From NCBI GenBank assembly GCA_963739175.1, contig CAVTZH010000004.1, positions 1 through 64,000 on the forward strand: 64,000 bases of DNA, given 5' to 3'. Under the pieces are notes generated by a model. It had not been told where the DNA came from. It searched no databases and was given only the letters and a program-made list of their open reading frames with translations. The stretch comes from VAZQ01 sp963739175 (GTDB lineage Bacteria > Pseudomonadota > Alphaproteobacteria > Rhizobiales > Xanthobacteraceae). A program made the position numbers and the translations under genes. Below are positions 16,962 to 25,435 of this stretch, piece by piece. Every line of letters starts with the position of its first letter. The first letter of the stretch is position 1.

Positions 16962-17696
16962 CTATCTGTGCGGCTCGCGCGGCGCCGAGGCCGACACCGC
17001 CGCGTTGAGCGTCGCCGAGTAGGCCGATGCGCTCGCGGGGTCCATGCGGCTACCGAACTTCAGGAATTCCTTGATGCCTTGCAGCGAGGTCGCGGCGCGG
17101 CTGAGCAGGTTCTGCGAGAATGCCTCGGCCTCGCTCGCGAGTTGCGCGGCCGGGAACACCTTGGTGACGACGCCGAGGAATTCCGCGCGCTCGGCCGTGA
17201 TGCGCTCGCGCGAATAGACGAGATAAGCGGCGGTCTTGTACGGCACGCGGTTGATCAGCGCCCACATCACCAGCGTCGGCGCGATGTTGTGGTTGAGCTC
17301 CGGCACCTGGAACACAGCGTCGTCGGCGGCGAGCGTCATGTCGCAGACCGCGGCGAGCGCGCAGCCGACGCCGATCGCCTCGCCTTGAACGATCGCGAGC
17401 GTCGGCGCACGCGCCTCCTTGATCGCGGCGTAAAGGGTGAGCGGCACCTCGGCGATCGGATGGCGCATCTGCAACGGAGTCATGGTGTCGCGGTCGATCT
17501 TCGGCGCCTGGCGGCCCTTGCAGAAATTCGCGCCGTTGCCGCGCAGTCGGATCAGCTTGATCTCGGGGCCGACCTCGCGCAGCACGCGCGCGATCTCGCC
17601 GCCCATCTCGTTGGTGATGAGGTTGCCCTCGTCGGGACGGTTGAGAACGACGTCGAGGCAATCGTTCTTGGTCTCAAACAGCACCGGTGATGTCAC
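16962..17696 (-). CDS. Enoyl-CoA hydratase/isomerase family protein
   Basis: 244 aa of crotonase fold. The oxyanion-hole segments are LRGNGANFCKGRQAPKIDRD near residue 49 and AIVQGEAIGVGCALAAVCDMTLAADDAVFQVPELNHN near residue 99. One catalytic acid position is retained in the PELNHN segment. It should hydrate or isomerise an acyl-CoA in the cytoplasm. It lies between the Bug receptor gene and the AAC(3)-like gene with small gaps, consistent with one leftward operon. The short C-terminus is at the lower end of the family range. Confidence 0.84.
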   Translation of the reverse strand: MTSPVLFETKNDCLDVVLNRPDEGNLITNEMGGEIARVLREVGPEIKLIRLRGNGANFCKGRQAPKIDRDTMTPLQMRHPIAEVPLTLYAAIKEARAPTLAIVQGEAIGVGCALAAVCDMTLAADDAVFQVPELNHNIAPTLVMWALINRVPYKTAAYLVYSRERITAERAEFLGVVTKVFPAAQLASEAEAFSQNLLSRAATSLQGIKEFLKFGSRMDPASASAYSATLNAAVSASAPREPHR

Positions 17697-17726
17697 GCCG
17701 TCCCCCTTATTGCTTTGCTTTACCGC

Positions 17727-18689
17727 TTATTGCGCTTTGATGCGGCCTTTCTCAATCACAGTCTTCCACTTCGGCACCTCCTCGACGATCCGCTTGCGGA
17801 AATCGTCGGGCCCGCGGCCGGTGGCATGGAAGCCGGCCTTGAGCAGCCGCTCGCGCACATCCTGCCGTCGCACCACCTCGATCGTCGCCTTGGCGAGCCG
17901 GTCGACGATGTCCTTCGGCGTGCCGGCCGGCACCATCAGGCCCTGCCAGGTGTCGGCCAGCGCGGCGGGGAAGCCGGCCTCGACGATAGTCGGCACGTTC
18001 GGCAGCTCCGGCCAGCGCTCGCCGCCGCTCACCGCGAGCCCGATGAAGTTGCCGGCATCGATCTGCGGCTTCGCGACCGAGATCGAGATCGACGCCACGT
18101 CGACGGTCTTGCTAAGCAGCGCTTGCGCCGCCGGCGCCGCGCCCGGATACGGAATGTGCACCATCTCGATGCCGGCGTTGAGTTTGAGCAGTTCGGCCGC
18201 GAGATGGGGCAGGGTGCCCGCGCCGGGCGTCGAATAGTTGAGCCCGCCGGCGCGCGTCTTGGCATAGGCGATCAGCTCTTTCATCGTCTTCACGCCGATG
18301 TCGGGACGCACGGCATAGATAACCGGAAAGGTCGTAACCTCGGCGATCGGTTCGAAGTCCTTGAGCGGATCGTAGTGGACCTTGTCATAGAGCGAAGGGT
18401 TCACCACGTAGCCGGTCGCCGCCATCAGGATGGTGTAGCCGTCGGGCTTCTGGCGCGCCGCATGGGCGGTGCCGAGGCTGCCGCCGGCGCCGCCACGGTT
18501 CTCCACCACGATTGGCTGGCCGAGCGCGTCCGCCAGCGGCTGCTGAATCGCGCGCACCACCACGTCGTTGGCGCCGCCCGGCGCGAACGGGACGAGGATG
18601 GTCACCGGCCGCTCGGGATAGGCGGCGAGGACGGTTGGCAGCGCGAGACCGATCGCAGTGGCAAGAAGTCCGAAGCGGAGAGGCGTCAT
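17727..18689 (-). CDS. Bug/TctC periplasmic substrate-binding receptor
   Basis: 320 aa. Signal peptide LRFGLLATAIGLALPTVLAAYPERPVTILVPFAPGGANDVVVRAIQ leads into the classic Bug start (YP-x-R-P-x...PF-x-x-GG-x-x-D). VVENRGGAGGSLGTAHAARQKPDGYTILMA near residue 60 and YSTPGAGTLPHLAAELL near 150 are ligand-binding loops. It captures a carboxylate in the periplasm for a tripartite tricarboxylate transporter whose TctA/TctB parts are not in the window. It sits between UbiD-type and enoyl-CoA hydratase genes, suggesting the ligand is the acid degraded by that operon. Confidence 0.9.
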   Translation of the reverse strand: MTPLRFGLLATAIGLALPTVLAAYPERPVTILVPFAPGGANDVVVRAIQQPLADALGQPIVVENRGGAGGSLGTAHAARQKPDGYTILMAATGYVVNPSLYDKVHYDPLKDFEPIAEVTTFPVIYAVRPDIGVKTMKELIAYAKTRAGGLNYSTPGAGTLPHLAAELLKLNAGIEMVHIPYPGAAPAAQALLSKTVDVASISISVAKPQIDAGNFIGLAVSGGERWPELPNVPTIVEAGFPAALADTWQGLMVPAGTPKDIVDRLAKATIEVVRRQDVRERLLKAGFHATGRGPDDFRKRIVEEVPKWKTVIEKGRIKAQ

Positions 18690-18695
18690 GGGGGG

Positions 18696-20246
18696 TCAGT
18701 CGACCAGGCCGTAGCGGCCTTCGGCCGGATCGCGCTTGAGCCGGCCCTGTTGGCGCAGTGCGTCGAGTGCGAGCACGATCTCACGGCCGTCGCCCGTGCC
18801 CAGCGCGGTCATCAGGTCCTCGTAATATTTCGGGCCGTCGCGCAGCGCCGCTTCGACCGACGGGAAGCGCGCGCCCTGGTAATGCGGCGGGGCGGGGATC
18901 TCGGCTTCGAGCTTCTTCGCGCTGCCGATCGGCATGGTGAGGTCGTAGCCAGCCTTGGCGCCGAGGCTGCCGTGGCTCGCGAGCGACGGATCGAGCGGAA
19001 TGGTGCGGAACGCGCTCGCCACCACGAAGTCGCGGTCGGGCTGGAAGCGCGTCGCCAGCGCCCATTCCATCTGCTCGTCGGAGAAGATGTCGATGTCGGG
19101 ATCGACTACGAACACGTTCTTGACATTGGCGAGCGAGCCGAACGCAGCCGCGATGGCGTTGCGTGCCTCGCCCGGCACGCGCTGGCGGATGGCGATACGC
19201 ACGTTGTAGACGCCGCCGGTTGCCGGCGGCGCATAGACCGCGACCGGCTCGCGCACCGCGCTTTCGAGCGCGCGCCAGATCAGCACCTCGGTGCGCAGCG
19301 TGCAGAGCTGCGCGGTGTCGGTGCGGCTCATGGTCGGGCCGCCGATGGTCAGCGTCTGGAATAGCGCGTCTTCGCGCCGCGTGATGGCGGTGACGTAGAA
19401 GATCGGATTGGTCTTCACGCCGCCGTAGTAGCCGAGGAATTCGCCGTAGGGGCCTTCCGGCTCCTTGTAGCCTTCCTCGCCAAGATAGCCTTCGATCACC
19501 CATTCGGCGTCGGCGGGTACGCGCAGGTCGTTGGTGATGCTCTTCACCAGCGGCATCGGCGCGGCGCGCAGCGAACCGAGCAGCTCCATCTCGTCGCCCG
19601 GCATGCGCATGGTGGCGCCGAAATAGTCGACCGGATGGCCGCCGACCACGACGCTCATCGGCAGCCGTTCGCCGCGCGCGAGCGTCGCGAGATAAATGTT
19701 ACGCAGGTCGCTTGGCGCAACGAGGTCGATGCCGGTGGTGTTGCGCGAGCGCACCATGAAGCGGCGCAGGCCGACATTGATGAGACCCGTTGCCGGGTCG
19801 CGCGCGAAGTCCATGCCGGCGGAGATGTAGGGACCGCCGTCCTTGCCGTGCTGCAGATGCACCGGCAGCTTGGTGAGGTCGATGTCGGCGCCGGTCATCA
19901 CCATCTGCTGCACCGGCGCTTCCTTGCGCGTCACCTCGACGAATTCCGGCTTGGTGCGCAGTCGGCGGAGGATTTCCGGCAGCAGTTCTTGCGGTGTCGT
20001 GCCGAACGCCTTGGCGAAACGCGCGCGGCTCGCAAGTGCATTGCCGATCAGCGCGTGGCCGCCGGCGTGCTCGAACAGCACCGCCTTGGGATTGCCTTCG
20101 AGCGTGGCGGCGACTTCGGAGAGCTTGCTCTGGCCACCGCGGCGCTCGATTTCGGCAGGGTCGAGCTCTTCGACGAAGCGGCGCAGCCGGTAGCGGTCGT
20201 AGTCGACCGCCGTCGCCGCCGTTGTTCCTACTTGCTCCAGGCCCAT
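18696..20246 (-). CDS. UbiD-family prenylated-FMN decarboxylase
   Basis: 516 aa from ATG 20246, preceded by GAGGG; an upstream in-frame ATG (20285) lacks a binding site. UbiD enzymes reversibly decarboxylate aromatic or unsaturated acids with prenylated FMN. Family segments are DLTKLPVHLQHGKDGGPYISAG near residue 130, RNIYLATLARGERLPMSVVVGGHP near 190, and EGPYGEFLGYYGG near 270, which supplies the acidic active-site residues. No UbiX prenyltransferase lies nearby. The adjacent dihydroxyphthalate-decarboxylase-like gene and Bug receptor point to aromatic-acid degradation. Confidence 0.9.
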   Translation of the reverse strand: MGLEQVGTTAATAVDYDRYRLRRFVEELDPAEIERRGGQSKLSEVAATLEGNPKAVLFEHAGGHALIGNALASRARFAKAFGTTPQELLPEILRRLRTKPEFVEVTRKEAPVQQMVMTGADIDLTKLPVHLQHGKDGGPYISAGMDFARDPATGLINVGLRRFMVRSRNTTGIDLVAPSDLRNIYLATLARGERLPMSVVVGGHPVDYFGATMRMPGDEMELLGSLRAAPMPLVKSITNDLRVPADAEWVIEGYLGEEGYKEPEGPYGEFLGYYGGVKTNPIFYVTAITRREDALFQTLTIGGPTMSRTDTAQLCTLRTEVLIWRALESAVREPVAVYAPPATGGVYNVRIAIRQRVPGEARNAIAAAFGSLANVKNVFVVDPDIDIFSDEQMEWALATRFQPDRDFVVASAFRTIPLDPSLASHGSLGAKAGYDLTMPIGSAKKLEAEIPAPPHYQGARFPSVEAALRDGPKYYEDLMTALGTGDGREIVLALDALRQQGRLKRDPAEGRYGLVD

Positions 20247-20312
20247 CGTCGCCCTCAATGCATGATGCCGCGGGGACAGTAGCACCGCCCTTGGCGCCGC
20301 GCGATATCCCGG

Positions 20313-21287
20313 TTAGCGCAGCGCCTTGTCGACCGGCACGAACACGTCCTCGAGCGGGATCGGCCGTGCAATGAAGTGCTGCTCGACCATGTATTGCATC
20401 AGAGCCTCGAGGCTTGGGCGATTGGCCTCGATGCCGCAGGGGTAGGGATCGCCGCCGAACACCTCGTCGAGCTCATGGATGTCCTGGTGCAGCCACGGCA
20501 GCATCAGCGGATGGCCGCGCTTGAGCCGCGCCAGCGCGAGGTTCTTGGCGTCGACGAAGCCCTTGTAGAGCCGGGGTGCGATCGAGGGATCGCGCTCATG
20601 CACGTCGCGGCGGATCACCACCAGATGCATCATCGGGAAGATGCGTGTCGTCTTGGCGAATTCACGCTCGACCGCGCGCGCGTCCGGGAACAGTGGCGCG
20701 ATGTCGGGATGCGGGATCGGGTGCTGCGTGCCCATGATGACGTCGATCTCGCCCTTCGCAAGGAGTTCGCTCAGCGAGCGCCCCTGCGGATCGCGCTCGA
20801 CCGTGATCGGCTTCAACAGCGGCGGCGCGCTCGGCTCGCCGTGCGAGCCGGCATGATTGATCGCGCCTTCGAGCCAGCGGCAGCCGGAGAGATCGACCCC
20901 GTATTGATGCATGAGGTGGCCGCGGATCCAGACCGCGGCGGTCATGGTGTAGACCGGCACGCCGACGCGCTTGCCGGCGATGTCCTTGGGTTCGCGGATG
21001 CCCGCCTTGCGGTTGACATAGATATAGCCGTGCCGGAACACGCGAGAGGGAAACACCGGCAGGGCGACGAAGGTGTTGTCGCCGCGGCCGAGCCGGCTGA
21101 TGAACTCAGAAGAGGAGAATTCCGAGACGTCGAATTCCTGCTTGCCGCCCATGCGGTCGAAGATTTCGCGCGGGTTCGAGATAGCGATGAAGTCGATATC
21201 GATGCCGTCGACTTTGACGTCGCCGGTGCGCAGCGCGTCGGTGCGGTCATAGAGGCCGCAGGCCAGGGACAATTTTGGGCGGGACAC
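20313..21287 (-). CDS. 4,5-dihydroxyphthalate decarboxylase-like / substrate-binding-fold protein
   Basis: 324 aa from GTG 21287 (GAGG six bases upstream; GTG 21299 is also in frame). It begins SRPKLSLACGLYDRTDALRTGDVKVDGIDIDF, the hallmark start of 4,5-dihydroxyphthalate decarboxylases. The segments YIYVNRKAGIREPKDIAGKRVGVP and WIRGHLMHQYGVDLS fit the same periplasmic-binding-protein-like fold. There is no signal peptide, which favours a cytoplasmic enzyme over a transport receptor. The gene leads the leftward operon with the UbiD-type decarboxylase. Its real substrate could differ from dihydroxyphthalate. Confidence 0.8.
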   Translation of the reverse strand: MSRPKLSLACGLYDRTDALRTGDVKVDGIDIDFIAISNPREIFDRMGGKQEFDVSEFSSSEFISRLGRGDNTFVALPVFPSRVFRHGYIYVNRKAGIREPKDIAGKRVGVPVYTMTAAVWIRGHLMHQYGVDLSGCRWLEGAINHAGSHGEPSAPPLLKPITVERDPQGRSLSELLAKGEIDVIMGTQHPIPHPDIAPLFPDARAVEREFAKTTRIFPMMHLVVIRRDVHERDPSIAPRLYKGFVDAKNLALARLKRGHPLMLPWLHQDIHELDEVFGGDPYPCGIEANRPSLEALMQYMVEQHFIARPIPLEDVFVPVDKALR

Positions 21288-21398
21288 GTCAAACCTCACA
21301 AGATGAAGGAGGCCTGCTCTAGCACAGAGCCCGCACCGTAAAAATGCAATCGGTGGCCGCAGGGCGGCCGCCGACGATGTCCATCAATCGAACGTTGT

Positions 21399-22238
21399 TT
21401 AGGCGAACAGCAGCCGGGCCGAAGCGGCCGCCGCCACGGCCGCGCCGCCGATCAGCGCCAGCAGCGATTGCAGGAAGGTCGGCGTCGGCACGCCCGGCGC
21501 CGGCTCGGCCGCCAGGTCGATTTCGTTCACCTCGTCGGCATCGGCGACCTCGATCGCCTCGTCCAACGGAGCGGGGCGGCCGGCGGTGTCGGTCTGCGCC
21601 CCGCCAGCGTTGGCGGCGAGCCACACCGCGGCCGCCTCGAGCACCTTGCTCTCGGCTTCGGTGCTTCCGTAGTTGACGGCTTGCATGCGGTCGTTGCGCC
21701 ACCAGGGCAACATCCCGACCAGCGAAACGGAATCGCGGCCGCGCATCACCCGATCTTCGGGCGCATTGACGTTGGGGCCGCGCGCGATGACCGGCGGCTC
21801 CTGCGTGCCACGGCGCAGCACCGGACGCGTGGCGGTCAAATACGGCACCGCGGCCGTGCGGGTCGCCCGCTGGGAGGTTGGGCGGCGAGCGCGCTGTGCA
21901 TTGGTCGCGACCTGGTCTCGGCGGCTGCTGGCGACTGAATTGGCTGCCGGGCGCGAATTGGTTCGCGCGGCTTTCGGCGCCGGTTGGGCAGCCACCGTGT
22001 TCTGACGCGCCGGCGTTCGAGCCGCCGCCTTTGTCGTTGCCTTGCCGGGCGCCTTGGCGACGGGCGTCGCGGCTTTCTTGCTATTGATGGCAGGGCGCGG
22101 CATCGACTTGGCCTGGTTGGGCCCCGGTACGAGCTGCAGCGGTGCTCCGGGACCTTGCGCCTGCGATATCGTGGGGGCGATTGCCATCAAGGCAATAAGC
22201 GCCGCGCCCGCAGACGCGGCCATGTGGATGATCGCCAT
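21399..22238 (-). CDS. Exported Lys/Ala/Pro-rich protein with C-terminal membrane segment
   Basis: 279 aa. The N-terminus is a signal-peptide-like stretch (IHMAASAGAALIALMAIAPTISQAQ). Residues about 30-150 are basic and low complexity (Lys, Arg, Ala, Pro, Thr), expected to be disordered and suited to cell-wall or nucleic-acid contact. An acidic segment follows near 230-255 (EAIEVADADEVNEIDLAAEPAPG). The C-terminus (FLQSLLALIGGAAVAAAASARLLF) is a probable membrane helix. I do not recognise a family. It is isolated between a catabolic operon and a divergent small gene. Confidence 0.68.
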   Translation of the reverse strand: MAIIHMAASAGAALIALMAIAPTISQAQGPGAPLQLVPGPNQAKSMPRPAINSKKAATPVAKAPGKATTKAAARTPARQNTVAAQPAPKAARTNSRPAANSVASSRRDQVATNAQRARRPTSQRATRTAAVPYLTATRPVLRRGTQEPPVIARGPNVNAPEDRVMRGRDSVSLVGMLPWWRNDRMQAVNYGSTEAESKVLEAAAVWLAANAGGAQTDTAGRPAPLDEAIEVADADEVNEIDLAAEPAPGVPTPTFLQSLLALIGGAAVAAAASARLLFA

Positions 22239-22417
22239 GAATTAATTTTCCCTCTGCCATGTCGGGAAGCGTGCATTCGCCCTTGCGTCGATGGCCGCAA
22301 CTTGACTGAATTAAGGAATTGTTAGGCTAGCGCACCGGAGAGCGGCAAAACCTTGCAACGATCCCCAGGTTCCATCGGCCGATGCTCCAAAACGGAAGCA
22401 GGCAAGAGGAAACAGCG

Positions 22418-22624
22418 ATGAACGAGGACGTCTTCAACACAAGTATCCGCAAGTTCCTCAAGACGCTCGGCGTGACCGGCCAGCGCGAGATCGAGAAAGC
22501 GGTCCGGCAGGCGGTCGCGGACGGCAAGCTCAAGGGCAACGAGAAGCTTTCGGCGCAGGCGGTGATCACCATCGGGTCCTTGCAGTTCCGCCACGAGATC
22601 AGCGAGCCGATTGAACTCGCCTAA
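22418..22624 (+). CDS. Small DUF6494-like protein
   Basis: 68 aa from ATG 22418 with AGAGGAA upstream. The sequence NEDVFNTSIRKFLKTLGVTGQREIEKAVRQA and LKGNEKLSAQAVI match, from memory, the short proteobacterial family DUF6494. It is a soluble protein with a helical N-terminal half and a beta-like tail (TIGSLQFRHEISEPIEL). Function is unknown. A strong terminator follows 35 bases after the stop, so it is a monocistronic unit. Confidence 0.78.
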   Translation: MNEDVFNTSIRKFLKTLGVTGQREIEKAVRQAVADGKLKGNEKLSAQAVITIGSLQFRHEISEPIELA

Positions 22625-22646
22625 AGAAAATGGCCGGGGGGCATAA

Positions 22647-22676
22647 CCCGTCAAAGACGGGCGTGAACGCCCTTTT
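22647..22676 (+). terminator. Intrinsic terminator after the DUF6494-like gene
   Basis: Two overlapping hairpins are present: CCCGTC-AAA-GACGGG (22647-22661) and GGGCG-TGAA-CGCCC (22659-22672), the second followed by TTTT at 22673-22676. The shared GGG means they are mutually exclusive stems. An outer pairing ATGGCCGG (about 22630-22637) with CCGGCCAT (about 22679-22686) encloses both. Confidence 0.7.
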
Positions 22677-22710
22677 GCCCGGCCATGGACTTTGCAGATC
22701 GCCGCCGCGA

Positions 22711-23691
22711 TCACTCGATGATGACGCCCGACGCCTTGATCGGGACCGCCCACTTCGCGACCTCGCTCTTCACCAGGTCGGCGAGATATTGCGGCGTCAT
22801 CTCGTTCGGGGTGGCGATCTTGGCGCCGAGGCCGCTGAGCTTGTCCTTCACTTGCGGCGACTTCATCGCCTCGACTGCCGCTGAATTGAGCCGGCTGACG
22901 ATCTCGGGCGGCGTTTTGCGCGGCAGGAAGATCGCGTTCCAGGTATAGGCGATCAGGTCCTTGGGACCGCCTTGCTCGATCGCGGTCGCCAGGTTCGGCA
23001 GAGCAGGGGAGCGCTCCTTGTCGAAGATCGCCATCGCCCGGACCGTGTCCTGATCGACGTGCGGCTTGGCGGTGGTGATGATCTCGCACAGGAAGTCGAT
23101 GCGTCCCGCGGCCAGATCGATCATCGCCGGGCCCGTGCCTTTATAGGGAATGTGGTTGATGTTGGTTTTGAGCAGGTAATTGAGCAGCACGCAGCCGAGA
23201 TGGGTCGCCGAGCCGGCGCCGGCCGAGCCGAACTGCATCTTGTTCTGGTTCTTGGTCGCGTATTCGACGAATTCCTTGAAGTCCTTGACCGGCAGGTCCT
23301 TGCGCACGGTCAGGATGATCGGGACTTCGGCGAGCAGGGCGACCGGCGTGAAGTCGGTCATCGAATTGTAGAGCGGCTTCTTATAGAGGGTCTGCCCTTG
23401 CGCATGGGTGCCGACGGTGCCGAGGACGAAGGTGTAGCCATCCGGCCTGGCGTCGGCGACGCGGCGCGAGCCGGTCTGGCCGCCGCCGCCACCGACGTTC
23501 TCGATGACGACCTGCTGGCCGAGGATTTCGCTCATGCGCGCACCGACCACACGGCCGAGCACGTCGGTCGGCCCGCCGGCTGCGAACGGGATCACCATGG
23601 TCACCGGGCGGGTGGGATAGTTCTGCGCGGACGCGCCGGCCGTCAAGGCGAGCAGGGCGCCTACGGTTGCGGCGGAAAGCTTGCTGATCAT
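22711..23691 (-). CDS. Bug/TctC periplasmic substrate-binding receptor
   Basis: 326 aa from ATG 23691, with AGGGAGA upstream; the frame is open further but without homology. Signal peptide ISKLSAATVGALLALTAGASAQ is followed by NYPTRPVTMVIPFAAGGPTDVLGRVVGARMSEILGQQVVIENVGG. The loop FGSAGAGSATHLGCVLLN near residue 150 is the ligand-contact region. It is transcribed divergently from aspartate dehydrogenase at 23827, which suggests an amino-acid or dicarboxylate-like ligand, though this is only inference. No TctA/TctB genes are adjacent. Confidence 0.9.
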   Translation of the reverse strand: MISKLSAATVGALLALTAGASAQNYPTRPVTMVIPFAAGGPTDVLGRVVGARMSEILGQQVVIENVGGGGGQTGSRRVADARPDGYTFVLGTVGTHAQGQTLYKKPLYNSMTDFTPVALLAEVPIILTVRKDLPVKDFKEFVEYATKNQNKMQFGSAGAGSATHLGCVLLNYLLKTNINHIPYKGTGPAMIDLAAGRIDFLCEIITTAKPHVDQDTVRAMAIFDKERSPALPNLATAIEQGGPKDLIAYTWNAIFLPRKTPPEIVSRLNSAAVEAMKSPQVKDKLSGLGAKIATPNEMTPQYLADLVKSEVAKWAVPIKASGVIIE

Positions 23692-23826
23692 CTTGATCTC
23701 CCTGGAAAGTGTGATGACTTGGGCCGATTGTCGGCCTGCGGTCAAGGCGGCGCTGCACCGCATCGCCCGCAGCTTGTCGAGGTTAACGGCCCCGCGTATG
23801 ACCGGTTTCAGATCGAAGGATGAGCC

Positions 23827-24639
23827 ATGCCGGGTGTTGAGACACGTGTTGCCATAGCCGGCCTCGGTGCCATCGGGCGGGTGCTGGCGCGCCGGCTGCA
23901 TGATGGGATTCCCGGGCTGTCGCTTGCCTGCGCGTCGGTGGGCGACCGCGCCAAGGCCCAGGCCTGGCTGGACCGTGAAGGCATTGTCTGTCCGCTGGTC
24001 GAGCTCGACGCCATGCCCGATCACGCCGACCTGGCGGTCGAGTGCGCACCGGCTGCCGCGATCGAAAGCATTTGCCGGCCGATGCTGGAGGCCGGAAAGG
24101 CGGTCATGGTGCTCAGCGCCGGGGCGCTGCTGGCACGGCCGCATCTCATGGAACTCGCACGGGAGAAGGGTGGCCAGATCATCGTACCGACCGGGGCCCT
24201 GCTCGGGCTCGACGCGGTGACGGCGGCGGCCGAGGGTCGGATCGCCTCGGTCCGCATGACCACCCGTAAGCCCCCGAACGGCCTTGCCGGAGCCCCCTAC
24301 CTGACCGCGAACGGCATCTCGGTCGACGGGCTCAACGCCCCGAAACGGGTGTTCGCCGGCAATGCGCGTGAGGCGGCGGCCGGGTTCCCGGCCAACGTGA
24401 ATGTGGCGGCCGCCCTGTCACTCGCCGGGATCGGGCCGGAACAAACCACGATCGAAATCTGGGCCGACCCCTCGGTCGACCGGAATTGCCACACCATCGA
24501 GGTCGAGGCGGATTCCGCCCGATTCTCGTTAACTATCGAAAATGTTCCCTCGGAGAATCCAAAAACCGGAAAGATTACCGCATTATCGGTTTTGGCAGCC
24601 CTGAGGAAGCTTCACGCCCCCCTCCGGGTTGGGACTTGA
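23827..24639 (+). CDS. nadX: L-aspartate dehydrogenase
   Basis: 270 aa. It oxidises L-aspartate with NAD(P) to iminoaspartate/oxaloacetate and can feed NAD biosynthesis in place of NadB. The Rossmann motif AIAGLGAIGRVLARRL is at residues 9-24. The C-terminal catalytic region reads GFPANVNVAAALSLAGIGPEQTTIEIW then DRNCHTIEVE, holding the active-site His, and ends PSENPKTGKITALSV...APLRVGT as in the family. No nadA or nadC lies in the window, so a catabolic or amination role is equally possible. It is divergent from a Bug receptor gene. Confidence 0.88.
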   Translation: MPGVETRVAIAGLGAIGRVLARRLHDGIPGLSLACASVGDRAKAQAWLDREGIVCPLVELDAMPDHADLAVECAPAAAIESICRPMLEAGKAVMVLSAGALLARPHLMELAREKGGQIIVPTGALLGLDAVTAAAEGRIASVRMTTRKPPNGLAGAPYLTANGISVDGLNAPKRVFAGNAREAAAGFPANVNVAAALSLAGIGPEQTTIEIWADPSVDRNCHTIEVEADSARFSLTIENVPSENPKTGKITALSVLAALRKLHAPLRVGT

Positions 24640-24822
24640 GCAGGATAGGCGGGCGCCCATGAGTCCTGTTAGGGTCATGAATTTACAGCTTTTTTCGCAA
24701 ATCCGCGTCGGCGAGCGAATTTTGCGTTATCATGCCCTTGCCTGGACTGATCGGTCTGGGTTCCACGCGCGGGAAGCCTCGGGGTGGGGGTTTCTACGTA
24801 AACGGTTTCCTTCCCAGACCTT

Positions 24823-24852
24823 TGAACCAGGTCGCACCCCCCTGCGACTAAC
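24823..24852 (+). promoter_or_regulatory. Putative autoregulated ECF-sigma promoter
   Basis: TGAACC at 24823-24828 and GCGACTAAC at 24844-24852 are separated by 15 bases and end 22 bases before the sigma gene. The same two blocks with the same 15-base spacing occur at 27978-28007 behind the protease gene. The repetition in one ECF locus supports recognition by the encoded sigma factor. Confidence 0.6.
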
Positions 24853-24874
24853 CTAACGAGTTGGCCGTCAGGCA

Positions 24875-25435
24875 ATGCAATCCACTTCGGACGATGTCCT
24901 CATCGGACGCATTGCAACCGGCGATCGGCTTGCCATGCAGGTGCTGTTCGCGCGGCATCATGTACGGGTCTACCGGTTTGTGTTGCGTCTGGTGCGTGAC
25001 GAGTCGGTTGCGGAAGATCTGATCAGCGAAGTGTTTCTTGACGTGTGGCGTCAGGCTGGTCGGTTCGAGGGGCGGTCGCAGGTTTCCACCTGGTTGCTGG
25101 CGATCGCACGGTTCAAAGCCCTGTCGGCGCTACGGCGTCGTCCGGACGAAGAACTGGATGATGAGACGGCCGAGGCGATCGAGGATCCTTCAGACGATCC
25201 GGAAGTTGCTCTCGACAAGAAGGACAAAAGTGCGGCGATCCGGAAGTGTCTTGAGAAGCTTTCGGCAGAACATCGGGAGATCATCGATCTGGTCTACTAC
25301 CACGAAAAATCAGTGGAAGAAGTCGCCCAGATCGTCGGAATCCCAGAAAATACCGTGAAGACGCGCATGTTCTATGCGCGCAAACGACTAGCAGAGCTGC
25401 TTAAGGCAGCAGGAATTGAAAGAGGTTGGCCATGA
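24875..25435 (+). CDS. ECF-subfamily RNA polymerase sigma factor
   Basis: 186 aa. Region 2 spans about residues 20-85 (FARHHVRVYRFVLRLVRDESVAEDLISEVFLDVWRQAGRFEGRSQVSTWLLAIARFKAL). Region 4 spans about 125-175 (CLEKLSAEHREIIDLVYYHEKSVEEVAQIVGIPENTVKTRMFYARKRLAELL). The linker is acidic. It is overlapped by the anti-sigma gene (ATGA) and followed by a subtilisin-like protease. It would be held inactive by the membrane anti-sigma factor and released on an envelope signal. The putative promoter at 24823 suggests positive autoregulation. Confidence 0.92.
   Translation: MQSTSDDVLIGRIATGDRLAMQVLFARHHVRVYRFVLRLVRDESVAEDLISEVFLDVWRQAGRFEGRSQVSTWLLAIARFKALSALRRRPDEELDDETAEAIEDPSDDPEVALDKKDKSAAIRKCLEKLSAEHREIIDLVYYHEKSVEEVAQIVGIPENTVKTRMFYARKRLAELLKAAGIERGWP

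Noticed and set aside
17715..19364. A 549-codon plus-strand open frame rich in His, Arg and Asp
   Set aside because: It is antisense to the Bug receptor and UbiD-type genes, with the RDRDH-type composition typical of shadow frames in high-GC DNA.
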